From the NCBI RefSeq assembly GCF_010233585.1, contig NZ_CP045997.1, forward strand, positions 9,288,114-9,352,113: a DNA stretch of 64,000 nt. The letters are read 5' to 3'. The notes under the pieces were generated by a model. It was not told where the DNA came from. It worked only from the letters and a program-made list of their open reading frames with translations, and did no database searches. Source of the DNA: Spirosoma endbachense (GTDB lineage Bacteria > Bacteroidota > Bacteroidia > Cytophagales > Spirosomataceae). The position numbers and the translations under genes are program-made. This document shows positions 8,968-16,500 of the stretch, piece by piece (position 1 is the stretch's first letter; each line of letters opens with the position of its first letter).

Positions 8968-11529
8968 ATGAAAATAGTTATTCTTATCCTCTCTTTAATA
9001 ACCTTCGCATTCGCTCTTCAGGCGCAGCCAAAAAAAATATACCTCGCCAACGACGACCATACGGATTTTATGTGGACTGGCGATGAAGAGACCTATAAAA
9101 AGGCATTTTCCGAAATGCTGGATTATTACATTAAACTCAATGATTCAACAGCTCACCTGCCTTATAACCTGCAAAGCAAATGGAATTGCGATGGCTCGTA
9201 TTGGGTGTATAATTACCGGGAAACCCGTAGCCCAGAACAGTTTAATAAACTTATCAAACAGATTAAAGACGGGAAGATTACGGTACCATTAAACTCAATG
9301 ATTGTGTTGTTGGGGGCTGCACCCGCCGAAGCCACCTTGCGGGATATGTATTACGCCGGTTCGTTGAAACGAAAATACGGCCTGGACTTGTCTCTGGTTC
9401 TGAATATGGAAGATCAGGTGTTGCCCCTGGGCTTATCGTCGTTGTGGGCCGGTTCGGGGGCAAAGTATTCCTGGAAAGGGGTTTGCGCCTGTGCCACGAA
9501 AGTAACAGGCCTCGATCGGCATAAACATCAAATGTACTGGTACAAAGGCCTGGACGACCAAAAAGTATTGATGAAGTGGTATTCGGTCAATCCATCCATG
9601 ATCACCAATCGGAAAGAGTACCGCTATAATCTGGGTACGTACCTGGAAGCCGCGCACCAGGCCAATGCGGTTCTTGACTGCAAGGCGTTGATGAATGATC
9701 CGGTTTACCCATACAATATCGCAGCAGCTTTTGGCAAAGGGGGCGACGATCTGAAAACACTTACCCCTAATTTTCCGAAAATAGCCAGGGAAAAAACAGA
9801 TTCAGCCTATCAGGTCATTGTCTCCAACGAAATCGATTTCTTTAACGATTTTGAAAAGCAATACGGCGCTTCGTTACCAACTGAAACCATCTCCTATGGC
9901 AGTACCGAATGGGGCAATAGTTTTGCCTCGCTGGCTGAAGTATCTGCAGCTGTAAAGCGAGCTGTTGAAAAGTTAAGAACGGCCGAAGCGCTCTATACAC
10001 TGGTCGCCTTGAAAGATAAAACCTTCGCGACCGATTTAGCTGCCCAAAAGGAGAAGGCCTGGTTGGCATGCGGGATGTATTTTGAACACGACTGGACCGC
10101 CGATGGGCCACATATTACCCGCAAACAACGAGCTGATTGGCAAAAGAAAACGGCTACTACCTTTATAAGCTATGTGGATACATTGTACAATAGATCGGTG
10201 AAACGACTGGGTCAATTAATTGCAAAACCCAAAAGCGCTACGGAGTCATTTTATGTATTCAATCCCTTGAACTGGACCCGAACCGATTACAGCGATTATC
10301 CATACAGCGGCCCTACAGCCATCCGGGTTATTGATAAAACAGAGGCTAAAGAGATTCCTTTTCAAGTAATTACGAAAAAAGGGAAATCGTATCTCCGTAT
10401 TCTAGCGTCCAATATTCCTTCGGTAGGCTATAAAGTATTCGATATACAGAAAAACATTAACCCAACTGTTTTTCCAACTAACCTTGTCGTAACCGATAGT
10501 ACAATTGAGAATAGATTTTACAAACTGAAGTTCACAGCCCAGGGCGTGATCACGAGTTTGGTCGATAAATCAACTAACCGAGAGTGCGTAAAGGCAATTG
10601 ATAAATTATATATCAATGATTTAGGGTCTGGGGTAGGTAATGAGGGCGAAAAAATCAGAATAGAAAATAAGGGGTCGGTATCGGCTACGCTGGTGGCATC
10701 AACCTACAAGCCGATCAAACACACGACAAAATTGACGCTGTTTAACAATAGCGATCGGATTGAACTGGAGAACTACATCACCCAAAATCTGGATGCCAAA
10801 CCCGTTACGTATTCTTTTTCGTTGAATCTAGAAAAACCCGATACGTGGCACGAGGAAGCGGGGGCTATTTTGCATGTTAAATCGAAAACAAAAGGTGGAA
10901 ATTATGCCGATACGGCGAGTCGGTTTGACTGGCTGGCGATGAATCATTTTGCCGATATGTCGGATGCTGGTAACGGTATGTTTCTCTCTAACCGCGATGC
11001 TTATTTTATGAAAGTAGGCAAGAGCAGCAATACGAAGCTGGATGACAGTACCCCCCAACTAAACATACTGGCGGCTGGCCAGATCGATCATGCCCTAGGT
11101 ATGATTAATCAGGATGGTGATTCCTATTTCGAGCATTTCTTCGCCCTGAAACCTCATACAGGCCGTTTTAAATCGAGTGAAGCCATGCGATTTTCGTTAG
11201 AACACCAAAATCCGTTAATCGCACAGACTGTGCGAGGGGGTTCTGGGTATGATGGAAAACAGTTTTCACTCTTCTCGTTTTCAGATCCTGATGCTGTGAT
11301 CTGGGCGTTAAAGCCTGCCGAAGAAGGCATTGACAAAGGCGTTGTGATGCGTGTCTGGAATGTAGCGGATAAAAACAAGTCTGTAACTATTTCGGGTAAT
11401 AACCTCATCGAAAAGGGGTTTAGTACGACTCATATTGAAACCGACGACCAGAAGATACCGCTCGAAAAAGGCAAACTCAATACGGTTTTAGGACATAATC
11501 GATTGCACACGTTCAGGTTGTTTTTTTAA
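8968..11529 (+). CDS. Secreted glycoside hydrolase family 38-like protein (alpha-mannosidase-like)
   Basis: An 853-residue protein with a Sec signal peptide (about 1-20, ending ALQAQ). The N-terminal domain matches the GH38 (alpha/beta)7 barrel. H31 and D33 in DDHTDFMW correspond to the HxD zinc ligands, and D149 in NMEDQVLPLG sits where the nucleophile/zinc ligand lies. H374-D375 in FEHDWTADG sits where the family has HDG. All four expected metal positions are therefore present, though the motifs differ from classical mannosidases (no DPFGHS). The middle and C-terminal parts are beta-rich sandwich domains (from about 415, ESFYVFNPLNWTRTDY). By family, the enzyme would remove alpha-linked sugars in the periplasm. 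It belongs with the first SusCD pair; a ROK kinase follows after a 216-bp interval. GH38 assignment is fairly sure; the exact substrate is not. Confidence 0.85.
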   Translation: MKIVILILSLITFAFALQAQPKKIYLANDDHTDFMWTGDEETYKKAFSEMLDYYIKLNDSTAHLPYNLQSKWNCDGSYWVYNYRETRSPEQFNKLIKQIKDGKITVPLNSMIVLLGAAPAEATLRDMYYAGSLKRKYGLDLSLVLNMEDQVLPLGLSSLWAGSGAKYSWKGVCACATKVTGLDRHKHQMYWYKGLDDQKVLMKWYSVNPSMITNRKEYRYNLGTYLEAAHQANAVLDCKALMNDPVYPYNIAAAFGKGGDDLKTLTPNFPKIAREKTDSAYQVIVSNEIDFFNDFEKQYGASLPTETISYGSTEWGNSFASLAEVSAAVKRAVEKLRTAEALYTLVALKDKTFATDLAAQKEKAWLACGMYFEHDWTADGPHITRKQRADWQKKTATTFISYVDTLYNRSVKRLGQLIAKPKSATESFYVFNPLNWTRTDYSDYPYSGPTAIRVIDKTEAKEIPFQVITKKGKSYLRILASNIPSVGYKVFDIQKNINPTVFPTNLVVTDSTIENRFYKLKFTAQGVITSLVDKSTNRECVKAIDKLYINDLGSGVGNEGEKIRIENKGSVSATLVASTYKPIKHTTKLTLFNNSDRIELENYITQNLDAKPVTYSFSLNLEKPDTWHEEAGAILHVKSKTKGGNYADTASRFDWLAMNHFADMSDAGNGMFLSNRDAYFMKVGKSSNTKLDDSTPQLNILAAGQIDHALGMINQDGDSYFEHFFALKPHTGRFKSSEAMRFSLEHQNPLIAQTVRGGSGYDGKQFSLFSFSDPDAVIWALKPAEEGIDKGVVMRVWNVADKNKSVTISGNNLIEKGFSTTHIETDDQKIPLEKGKLNTVLGHNRLHTFRLFF

Positions 11530-11595
11530 GGGAATGCTCGCTCGCTTTTGGGAGGCAGTAGAAGCGATTTAATAAGCTCCCCAATGGAATGCTGA

Positions 11596-11676
11596 CGCGA
11601 TCAAATTTGCTACGTTAACCTGAACGGTGTTACCAAGAGTGGATATTATATCGTTCGCCTTGCAAGTCCCCCACTA
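11596..11676 (+). pseudogene. Possible remnant of a T9SS sorting domain upstream of the ROK gene
   Basis: After a stop at 11593-11595 the frame is open into the ROK gene and reads RDQICYVNLNGVTKSGYYIV followed by RLAS. The stretch LNGVTKSGYYIVRLAS looks like the last strands of a T9SS type A sorting domain (compare GTYIVTVKT at the end of the first gene). It is not preceded by a start codon or any recognisable body of a protein. It may be the tail of a deleted secreted enzyme, but the match is short and could be chance. Confidence 0.3.
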
Positions 11677-11745
11677 GTGGACTTAATTGGGAAAACCAAA
11701 GAAATACTGACAGATCCGTTTAACTTGATAGATCAGCCTCAACTT

Positions 11746-12684
11746 GTGAAAACGCTCGCGATCGGCATTGATATTGGTGGAACACGAACCAAAATTGGTT
11801 TAGTGAATCTGGATACCGGCCATGTGGAGGCTATGATTATTACCCCAACCGAAACCAAGGACGGAGACCAGTTTCTGGCGTTACTTGGGGATGCTATTGA
11901 TCAGTTTAAGGCCAAAATCGCAGTTGAACAGGCGTATCTGTCGGGTGTTGGTATGGGTGTGCCGGGCTTCGTGTTTGCCGATGGAACCGTCGATTCGACT
12001 TATGGTTTTCTGGAATTCATGGAAGATTATCCGCTGGCAAAAAAAATGCAACAACAACATGGGTTACCTTGCCGGTTGGACAATGATGCGCGGGTGGTGG
12101 CCCTTGGCGAAGCGATTTACGGTCAGGGGAAGGATTTCAGTCGTGTTTTGGCACTCACCCTGGGGACAGGTCTGGGTCTGGGCTTTACCATTGACGGTAA
12201 GCTGGATGGGCCATTGCCCTTTGCGCACATGGGCGGCCATATGACCATTACCACCAACGATTTTGTGTGTTATTGTGGTAAAACGGGCTGTCTCGAATCA
12301 CTCGTTTCAGGAGTAGGTATCGGGCGAATCGCAACCAGTATCGGGTGGTCGCAGAAATACCCGGATTTAGCAGCAACAGCTGAAACGATTTTTAACCAGA
12401 AACAAACCGGAAACCCCGATGCTATATCAATTGTAGAGGAATATATCGGGTATTTGAAAACCGGCATCGACAATTACGTCAACCTCTATGCGCCAAACGT
12501 GATTGTATTGGGTGGTGGCATTGCAAAGGGACTGCGGGCTGCGTTCGGCAAAAACGATATTGGAAAACTGCATGACTTCAATCTGTTAAACCCATTTAAA
12601 GCCTATAAAACCATAATTACTATCTCCGAATTGGAAGAACAGGCAGGTATTCTAGGAAGTGCAGCCTTATTTAAAGCAAACTAA
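11746..12684 (+). CDS. ROK-family sugar kinase with zinc motif
   Basis: A 312-residue ROK kinase (repressor/ORF/kinase fold), probably cytosolic and phosphorylating a free sugar at the 6-OH. The ATP-binding motif GIDIGGTRTKIGLVN sits at the extreme N-terminus. The catalytic region contains LDNDARVVALGEA, and GTGLGLGFTIDG follows. The ROK zinc signature CYCGKTGCLE is intact, and GGGIAKGL lies near the C-terminus. I chose the GTG at 11746 because it gives the normal ROK start (MKTLAIGID). An in-frame GTG at 11677 would add 23 residues without similarity to the family, preceded by the T9SS-like remnant. It is followed by an 11-bp hairpin and the EamA and SIS genes, suggesting uptake, phosphorylation and isomerisation or deamination in one pathway. 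Glucose, mannose or an amino sugar are all possible. Confidence 0.88.
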   Translation: MKTLAIGIDIGGTRTKIGLVNLDTGHVEAMIITPTETKDGDQFLALLGDAIDQFKAKIAVEQAYLSGVGMGVPGFVFADGTVDSTYGFLEFMEDYPLAKKMQQQHGLPCRLDNDARVVALGEAIYGQGKDFSRVLALTLGTGLGLGFTIDGKLDGPLPFAHMGGHMTITTNDFVCYCGKTGCLESLVSGVGIGRIATSIGWSQKYPDLAATAETIFNQKQTGNPDAISIVEEYIGYLKTGIDNYVNLYAPNVIVLGGGIAKGLRAAFGKNDIGKLHDFNLLNPFKAYKTIITISELEEQAGILGSAALFKAN

Positions 12685-12685
12685 T

Positions 12686-12712
12686 GTGGTGTCGGCGAGT
12701 AGCCGACACCAC
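12686..12712 (+). terminator. Intra-operon hairpin between ROK and EamA genes
   Basis: Perfect 11-bp arms GTGGTGTCGGC (12686-12696) and complement (12702-12712) enclose the loop GAGTA. It begins 2 bases after the ROK stop and ends 11 bases before the next start. No U-tract follows, so partial termination or transcript stabilisation is more likely than a full stop. Confidence 0.55.
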
Positions 12713-12723
12713 GCGAAAATTCC

Positions 12724-13659
12724 ATGAGAAATAAACCTGAAGCCTGGATTCTGTATTCGATAGCGGCCGCTTTTTTCTGGGGAACTTGGGGCGTGGTGGC
12801 CAAGCTGATTTCGGATGAGGTAAGTCCATTCTCAAACCATCTCCTGTTTAGCATCGGGATGCTCCTGACCCTGCCGTTGTTGCTCAAGAAAGTCAGTATT
12901 GTAAAGCCGAACCGTAAAGGAATTGGCTGGGGACTGATGGCGGGCATTCTGGCTGTAACGGGTAATGTGGCTGTTTATAAGGCTTTTAGCGCTGGCGGCC
13001 TGGCAGCTATCGTGATTCCGGTAACGAATCTATATCCGCTCGTTACCATTGGTATTGCGCTTCTGGTCTTTAAGGAAAAACTCAATTGGATCAATGCAAT
13101 TGGTATTTTACTGGCCTTACCCGCCGTGGTGATGTTGTCGGGAGAGTCGCTGTTATTTGACAATCCGGATGCTTTCTTTGAGACCATCGGCCTCAAGCCC
13201 GGGGCCGACCGTCGGTGGCTGCTGTATTCGCTGGTGGCGTTATTTTTCTGGGGGGTGTTTAGTGCCGCCCAAAAAGAGACAACTAACTATATTTCAGCCG
13301 AATGGTCGTATATGAGTTTTATTGTCTCGTCCGTACTGATCGCCCTCGTATTTTTTGTGTTTGGCTGGGCAGGGTTCGCGATGTCTACAAAAACGCTGGT
13401 GCTGGGTTCCCTAGCCGGGATGCTCAACGGCTTAGGGGTACTAGCGAGTTTTGCAGCTTACAGCGCCGAAGGAAAAGCCTCCAAAGTGACTACGATTGCC
13501 GGGGCTTTGCAACCTGTTTTTACGATTGTGTTCGCAATCCTTTTCTTGGACGAAAGTCTTTCCATAATTGAGTCACTGGGTATTGTGCTGGCGATTATCG
13601 GCGCATTGACTCTGTCATTTGAGAAACCTAAAACAGAACCGAACTCTGTAATTATATAA
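12724..13659 (+). CDS. EamA/DMT-family membrane permease
   Basis: A 311-residue integral membrane protein with about ten transmembrane helices arranged as two five-helix EamA repeats. Repeat one starts at ILYSIAAAFFWGTWGVVAKL, repeat two at LLYSLVALFFWGVFSAAQKE, and each opens with the family FFWG motif. Each repeat ends in an acidic/lysine turn (FKEKLNWINAIGILLALPAV; LDESLSIIESLGIVLAIIGA). It lies in a tight operon between a ROK kinase (39-bp gap holding a hairpin) and a SIS-domain protein (6-bp gap). By position it could carry the sugar that these enzymes process, as some DMT proteins (GRP/RhaT types) do. EamA proteins more often export metabolites, so direction and substrate are open. Confidence 0.92.
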   Translation: MRNKPEAWILYSIAAAFFWGTWGVVAKLISDEVSPFSNHLLFSIGMLLTLPLLLKKVSIVKPNRKGIGWGLMAGILAVTGNVAVYKAFSAGGLAAIVIPVTNLYPLVTIGIALLVFKEKLNWINAIGILLALPAVVMLSGESLLFDNPDAFFETIGLKPGADRRWLLYSLVALFFWGVFSAAQKETTNYISAEWSYMSFIVSSVLIALVFFVFGWAGFAMSTKTLVLGSLAGMLNGLGVLASFAAYSAEGKASKVTTIAGALQPVFTIVFAILFLDESLSIIESLGIVLAIIGALTLSFEKPKTEPNSVII

Positions 13660-13665
13660 ACCTCC

Positions 13666-14601
13666 ATGAACCCAATCCTGGACGAGATTTTAGAAATACC
13701 TGCCCGAGCAAACGATGTTTTAAATAGTTCGATCGAACTGTTGCCGTTGCATGTTCCCTACTTAGGTATGGGATCTTCGTATTTTGCTCCGCTGGCGTTT
13801 AAGTACATGGGCCTGCCTATTTTTCCCGAATTAGCTTCGGAGTATGTTTATTATTTGTCGAAAGGCAAGAAATCCCCACTGGCCGTCATCTTATCACAGT
13901 CGGGACGGAGTAGTGAGGCCCTCTGGTGCCGCGACCTGTTCGACCAGTACGTAGCGGTTTCTAATTATACCGACAGCGATTTGTGCACTGCACCGAATGT
14001 GGCTCACGTCTTGCCGATTCTGGCAGGGGAAGAGCATTATTCGTCCTCCAAAACCTACGTTAATACGTTGGTGGCGTTGTTTAAAGGCTTTGGCTTCTTA
14101 CCTGAAGCATCTGTTGCGCTGATTGCTTATAAGTTTGATCACTATCGCGAACTTGGCGAGCAACTGGCCAACGACGTATTCGCGGTGCTGAACCAGCATG
14201 AAATTCACGGCATGTACGTCACGGGCAGCGGCCCCAATATAGCAACGGCTCATGAAGCCGCCCTAATTTTGTGCGAAAGCACCAAACTTAATTTTCACGG
14301 GTTACCCATGGCGCAATACGACCATGGCCCGAAAGAAACCGCTAAAAACAGTATCGTTATTCAGATACTGGCGAAAGGGGAAGCCTATGAGCGTACAAAA
14401 CGTCTGTCGGACATGATTGCTAAGGCGGGTGCACATGTGTTCACGGTTGAGGCTCTGGAGCCGATCGGCAGTCCATCGGACGAAAATTTCTCCATTCTCC
14501 ACAACATTATTCCGTTCAACTTCATGGCGTATTTTCTAGCCGAAAAACTGAACATCGGCGAGACGTTTGTAGTCGGGGGGAAAGTCACCGAAGCGAATTG
14601 A
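13666..14601 (+). CDS. Two-domain SIS protein (sugar isomerase/aminosugar deaminase-like)
   Basis: A 311-residue cytosolic protein made of two SIS (sugar isomerase) domains, like the isomerase half of GlmS, AgaS and FrlB. Domain one holds YLGMGSSYFAP and VILSQSGRSSEAL, the phosphosugar-binding serine loop. Domain two opens with MYVTGSGPNIATAHEAALIL, then ESTKLNFHGLPMAQYDHGPK, matching the E-K and HGP motifs of GlmS. Such enzymes convert phosphorylated amino sugars or Amadori compounds, releasing the amine, or isomerise ketose and aldose phosphates. The neighbours ROK and EamA argue for a sugar that is imported, phosphorylated and then deaminated or isomerised. The FrlB-like alternative (deglycase) fits the nearby GntR gene, but no PfkB-type FrlD kinase is present. 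Confidence 0.87.
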   Translation: MNPILDEILEIPARANDVLNSSIELLPLHVPYLGMGSSYFAPLAFKYMGLPIFPELASEYVYYLSKGKKSPLAVILSQSGRSSEALWCRDLFDQYVAVSNYTDSDLCTAPNVAHVLPILAGEEHYSSSKTYVNTLVALFKGFGFLPEASVALIAYKFDHYRELGEQLANDVFAVLNQHEIHGMYVTGSGPNIATAHEAALILCESTKLNFHGLPMAQYDHGPKETAKNSIVIQILAKGEAYERTKRLSDMIAKAGAHVFTVEALEPIGSPSDENFSILHNIIPFNFMAYFLAEKLNIGETFVVGGKVTEAN

Positions 14602-14685
14602 TGCCTGTTAAACACCGAGGGCCGGCGATTTACGGAGGTAAAAGAAAAAAGGCTGAAAACTACGGGTACTAGTGTTTGAAAAATA

Positions 14686-15435
14686 TCAGAATCGCCCCTG
14701 TAATAAGAACTGGTCCGTTCGGGCGAATAGCAGGGAGAAAAAGCTGAAGTCACTTTTGTTCGTGTCAATTCGTTTTTCCAATCGTAATACCGGACTACCC
14801 TCTTCAACCTGGAGTTGTCTGGCAATGGACAAATCGGCGGCCAAGGCCTGAATTTTTTGCTCTCCCCCCGTAACGACTAACCCGTATTTTGTCCGTAGTA
14901 AATCAAAGAAAGAGCGATTCGCCATCCGCTGACGCGGAAAATTGGGTAGATACCGATTCGGCAAAATCAACTTTTCGTAAAACACAGGTGTGCCGTTGAC
15001 AGAGCGAAGCCGATCCAGACAATAGTACGTAGCGTCTGACGCTTCATCGGTCGGATAAAACAACAACTCATTGGGGAATCCGCACAGGTAAGGTTTGGTT
15101 AGAATCGTCGTTGTGATCAGCTCGGGCGAAAGCTCCTCCAAAGTTGCCGTTTTCTCCTCGGCACTCACCGCGTGTGTTTTCAGCGACATGACACCCAACC
15201 CAATCGGGATTGCCTGCACAATACTGCCTTTCCCCTGATGTTTCCGAATATAGCCTTCCTGAACGAGTAGCGACAAGGCTTGCCGGATCGTTGGCTGCGT
15301 TAACCGGTACTGCTGCTGAAGCACGCTTTCGGAAGGCAATAGATCTCCGGCTTTGAATACGCCCCGGATAATATCCTGCCTGAGCATTTCATATAAATAC
15401 TGGTATTGTGGAATTCGGTTGGGCTGATCTGTCAT
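14686..15435 (-). CDS. GntR-family transcriptional regulator with UTRA domain (HutC subfamily)
   Basis: A 249-residue DNA-binding repressor. The winged helix is N-terminal (about 8-72: YQYLYEMLRQDIIRGVFKAG, PSESVLQQQYRLTQPTIRQA, EGYIRKHQGKGSIV). The UTRA effector domain (about 90-235) contains RLRSVNGTPVFYEKLILPNR and ILRLEKRIDTNKSDFSFFSL. UTRA domains usually bind a small effector such as a sugar phosphate. The gene is divergent from the nine-gene operon that starts at 15645 and convergent with the SIS gene. The 200-bp region between it and the operon carries three copies of a CTTAT-containing element, one inside a 26-bp palindrome over the promoter -33 box. Repression of both directions, relieved by a pathway intermediate, is the simplest model. 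Confidence 0.94.
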   Translation of the reverse strand: MTDQPNRIPQYQYLYEMLRQDIIRGVFKAGDLLPSESVLQQQYRLTQPTIRQALSLLVQEGYIRKHQGKGSIVQAIPIGLGVMSLKTHAVSAEEKTATLEELSPELITTTILTKPYLCGFPNELLFYPTDEASDATYYCLDRLRSVNGTPVFYEKLILPNRYLPNFPRQRMANRSFFDLLRTKYGLVVTGGEQKIQALAADLSIARQLQVEEGSPVLRLEKRIDTNKSDFSFFSLLFARTDQFLLQGRF

Positions 15436-15466
15436 ATCACCAATAAAGATAATACATCAGGGGTAA

Positions 15467-15500
15467 ATCTTATCGTAAATATTACTTTATCTTATCATAA
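15467..15500. promoter_or_regulatory. Direct-repeat operator-like elements upstream of gntR
   Basis: Two 12-mers, ATCTTATCGTAA (15467-15478) and ATCTTATCATAA (15489-15500), differ at one base and start 22 bp apart, about two helical turns, so they face the same side of the DNA. They begin 32 bp upstream of the gntR start. A third relative, AACTTATTATAA, lies at 15561-15572. They are candidate autoregulatory sites for the GntR protein; binding is inferred. Confidence 0.5.
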
Positions 15501-15556
15501 TGCCTTATTTTAAAAAATATTTATATTACTGAAAAAGAACGACTTATAAAAATAAA

Positions 15557-15582
15557 AAATAACTTATTATAATAAGTTATTT
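15557..15582. promoter_or_regulatory. 26-bp perfect palindrome, candidate GntR operator
   Basis: The core AACTTATTATAATAAGTT (15561-15578) is a perfect palindrome that extends four more bases on each side to 26 bp. It overlaps the -33 TTTG of the promoter for the nine-gene operon, so occupancy should block transcription. The region is very AT-rich, which lowers the surprise of a palindrome, but the length is well above what chance usually gives. Confidence 0.6.
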
Positions 15583-15610
15583 GATTTTGTATCTATTGTT
15601 TATACCTTCG
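15580..15610 (+). promoter_or_regulatory. Bacteroidota-type promoter of the nine-gene operon
   Basis: TTTG (15580-15583) and TACCTTCG (15603-15610) are separated by 19 bp. This fits the Bacteroidota housekeeping consensus TTTG, 19-21 bp, TAnnTTTG with one mismatch in the -7 box. Transcription would begin a few bases downstream, about 25-30 bp before the SDR start. Confidence 0.6.
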
Positions 15611-15644
15611 ATCCAGTAGAAAAGAAAGCAACGAATTGAAGGCG

Positions 15645-16433
15645 ATGAGGCAGTGGTTAGCGCAGAAACGAATTGTTATCATTGGCGGAACAACCGGCTT
15701 GGGGTTATCGGCGGCCAAGGCCTTCGTCGAAGAAGGGGCATCGGTTATCGTAGTCGGGCGGGATGTCGGGAATGGGCGGCTGGCTGAAGCCCAATTGGCT
15801 GGTAAAGGCATTGCTATCAACGGTGACGCCACTGATCCAGCCACGGCACGCACCGCTATCGAATGCTGCCAGGAAGCGTTCGGCGGATTCGATGGACTCT
15901 ATCACGTTGCGGGTGGCAGCGGACGTCGCCAGGGTGATGGTCCGCTTCATGAGCTGAGTCTCGACGGTTGGAATTATACTTTTTCCCTGAATCTAACCTC
16001 ACTCATGCTTTCCAACCAAGCGGCTGTCCAGGCATTTCTAGAACAGGGAACCGGAGGCACGATTCTGAATATGGGCTCGGTTTTGGGCTATTCACCGTCG
16101 CCTGCCTATTTCGCAACCCATGCTTATGCCGCCACTAAATCGGCAATTATTGGTTTTACCCGGTCGATCGCGGCTTATTACGCGCCGAATAATATACGTT
16201 TCAATGTACTGGCCCCGGCCCTGGTCGAAACGCCTATGGCGCAACGGGCTGCTCAGGATGATACTATTTTATCGTTTATCCAAACCAAACAACCGCTGGA
16301 TGGTGGGCGAATTGGTCAACCCGGCGACCTTGACGGGGCCGCAGTCTACTTTCTCTCCGACGCATCTCAGTTCACAACCGGGCAGACCATGTCAGTCGAT
16401 GGCGGTTGGAGCATAAGCGAAGGACAGTTGTAG
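15645..16433 (+). CDS. Short-chain dehydrogenase/reductase (classical SDR)
   Basis: A 262-residue classical SDR that oxidises or reduces a hydroxyl/keto group with NAD(P). The nucleotide-binding glycine motif GGTTGLGL is followed by the acidic/arginine stretch VIVVGRDVG. The catalytic residues are S145 (NMGSVLGY), Y161 and K165 (HAYAATKSA), in normal spacing. The C-terminal DASQFTTGQTMSVDGGW is the standard family ending. The ATG at 15645 is preferred, with a purine-rich GAAGG just ahead; a TTG at 15636 would add only three residues. It is the first gene of the operon under the GntR-type control region. Its substrate is probably the pathway sugar or sugar acid, which cannot be read from sequence. 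Confidence 0.93.
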   Translation: MRQWLAQKRIVIIGGTTGLGLSAAKAFVEEGASVIVVGRDVGNGRLAEAQLAGKGIAINGDATDPATARTAIECCQEAFGGFDGLYHVAGGSGRRQGDGPLHELSLDGWNYTFSLNLTSLMLSNQAAVQAFLEQGTGGTILNMGSVLGYSPSPAYFATHAYAATKSAIIGFTRSIAAYYAPNNIRFNVLAPALVETPMAQRAAQDDTILSFIQTKQPLDGGRIGQPGDLDGAAVYFLSDASQFTTGQTMSVDGGWSISEGQL

Positions 16434-16466
16434 CGCGTTGATAATCAGTGACCTACAATAAATGGA

Positions 16467-16488
16467 TTACTAGTGAATTAACTAATAA
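16467..16488. promoter_or_regulatory. Imperfect 22-bp palindrome before the second ROK gene
   Basis: The stretch from TTACTAGTGAA to TTAACTAATAA pairs in 9 of 11 positions. Its right half AACTAATAA resembles the half-site AACTTATTA of the larger palindrome at 15557. It could be a secondary operator or an internal control point 12 bases before the TTG start of the ROK gene. Confidence 0.3.
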
Positions 16489-16500
16489 CCAATACGCAAA

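Noticed and set aside
11677..14601. Fructoselysine (frl-like) operon
   Set aside because: A SIS protein and GntR gene fit, but there is no PfkB-type FrlD kinase, and the ROK kinase and EamA permease do not match.
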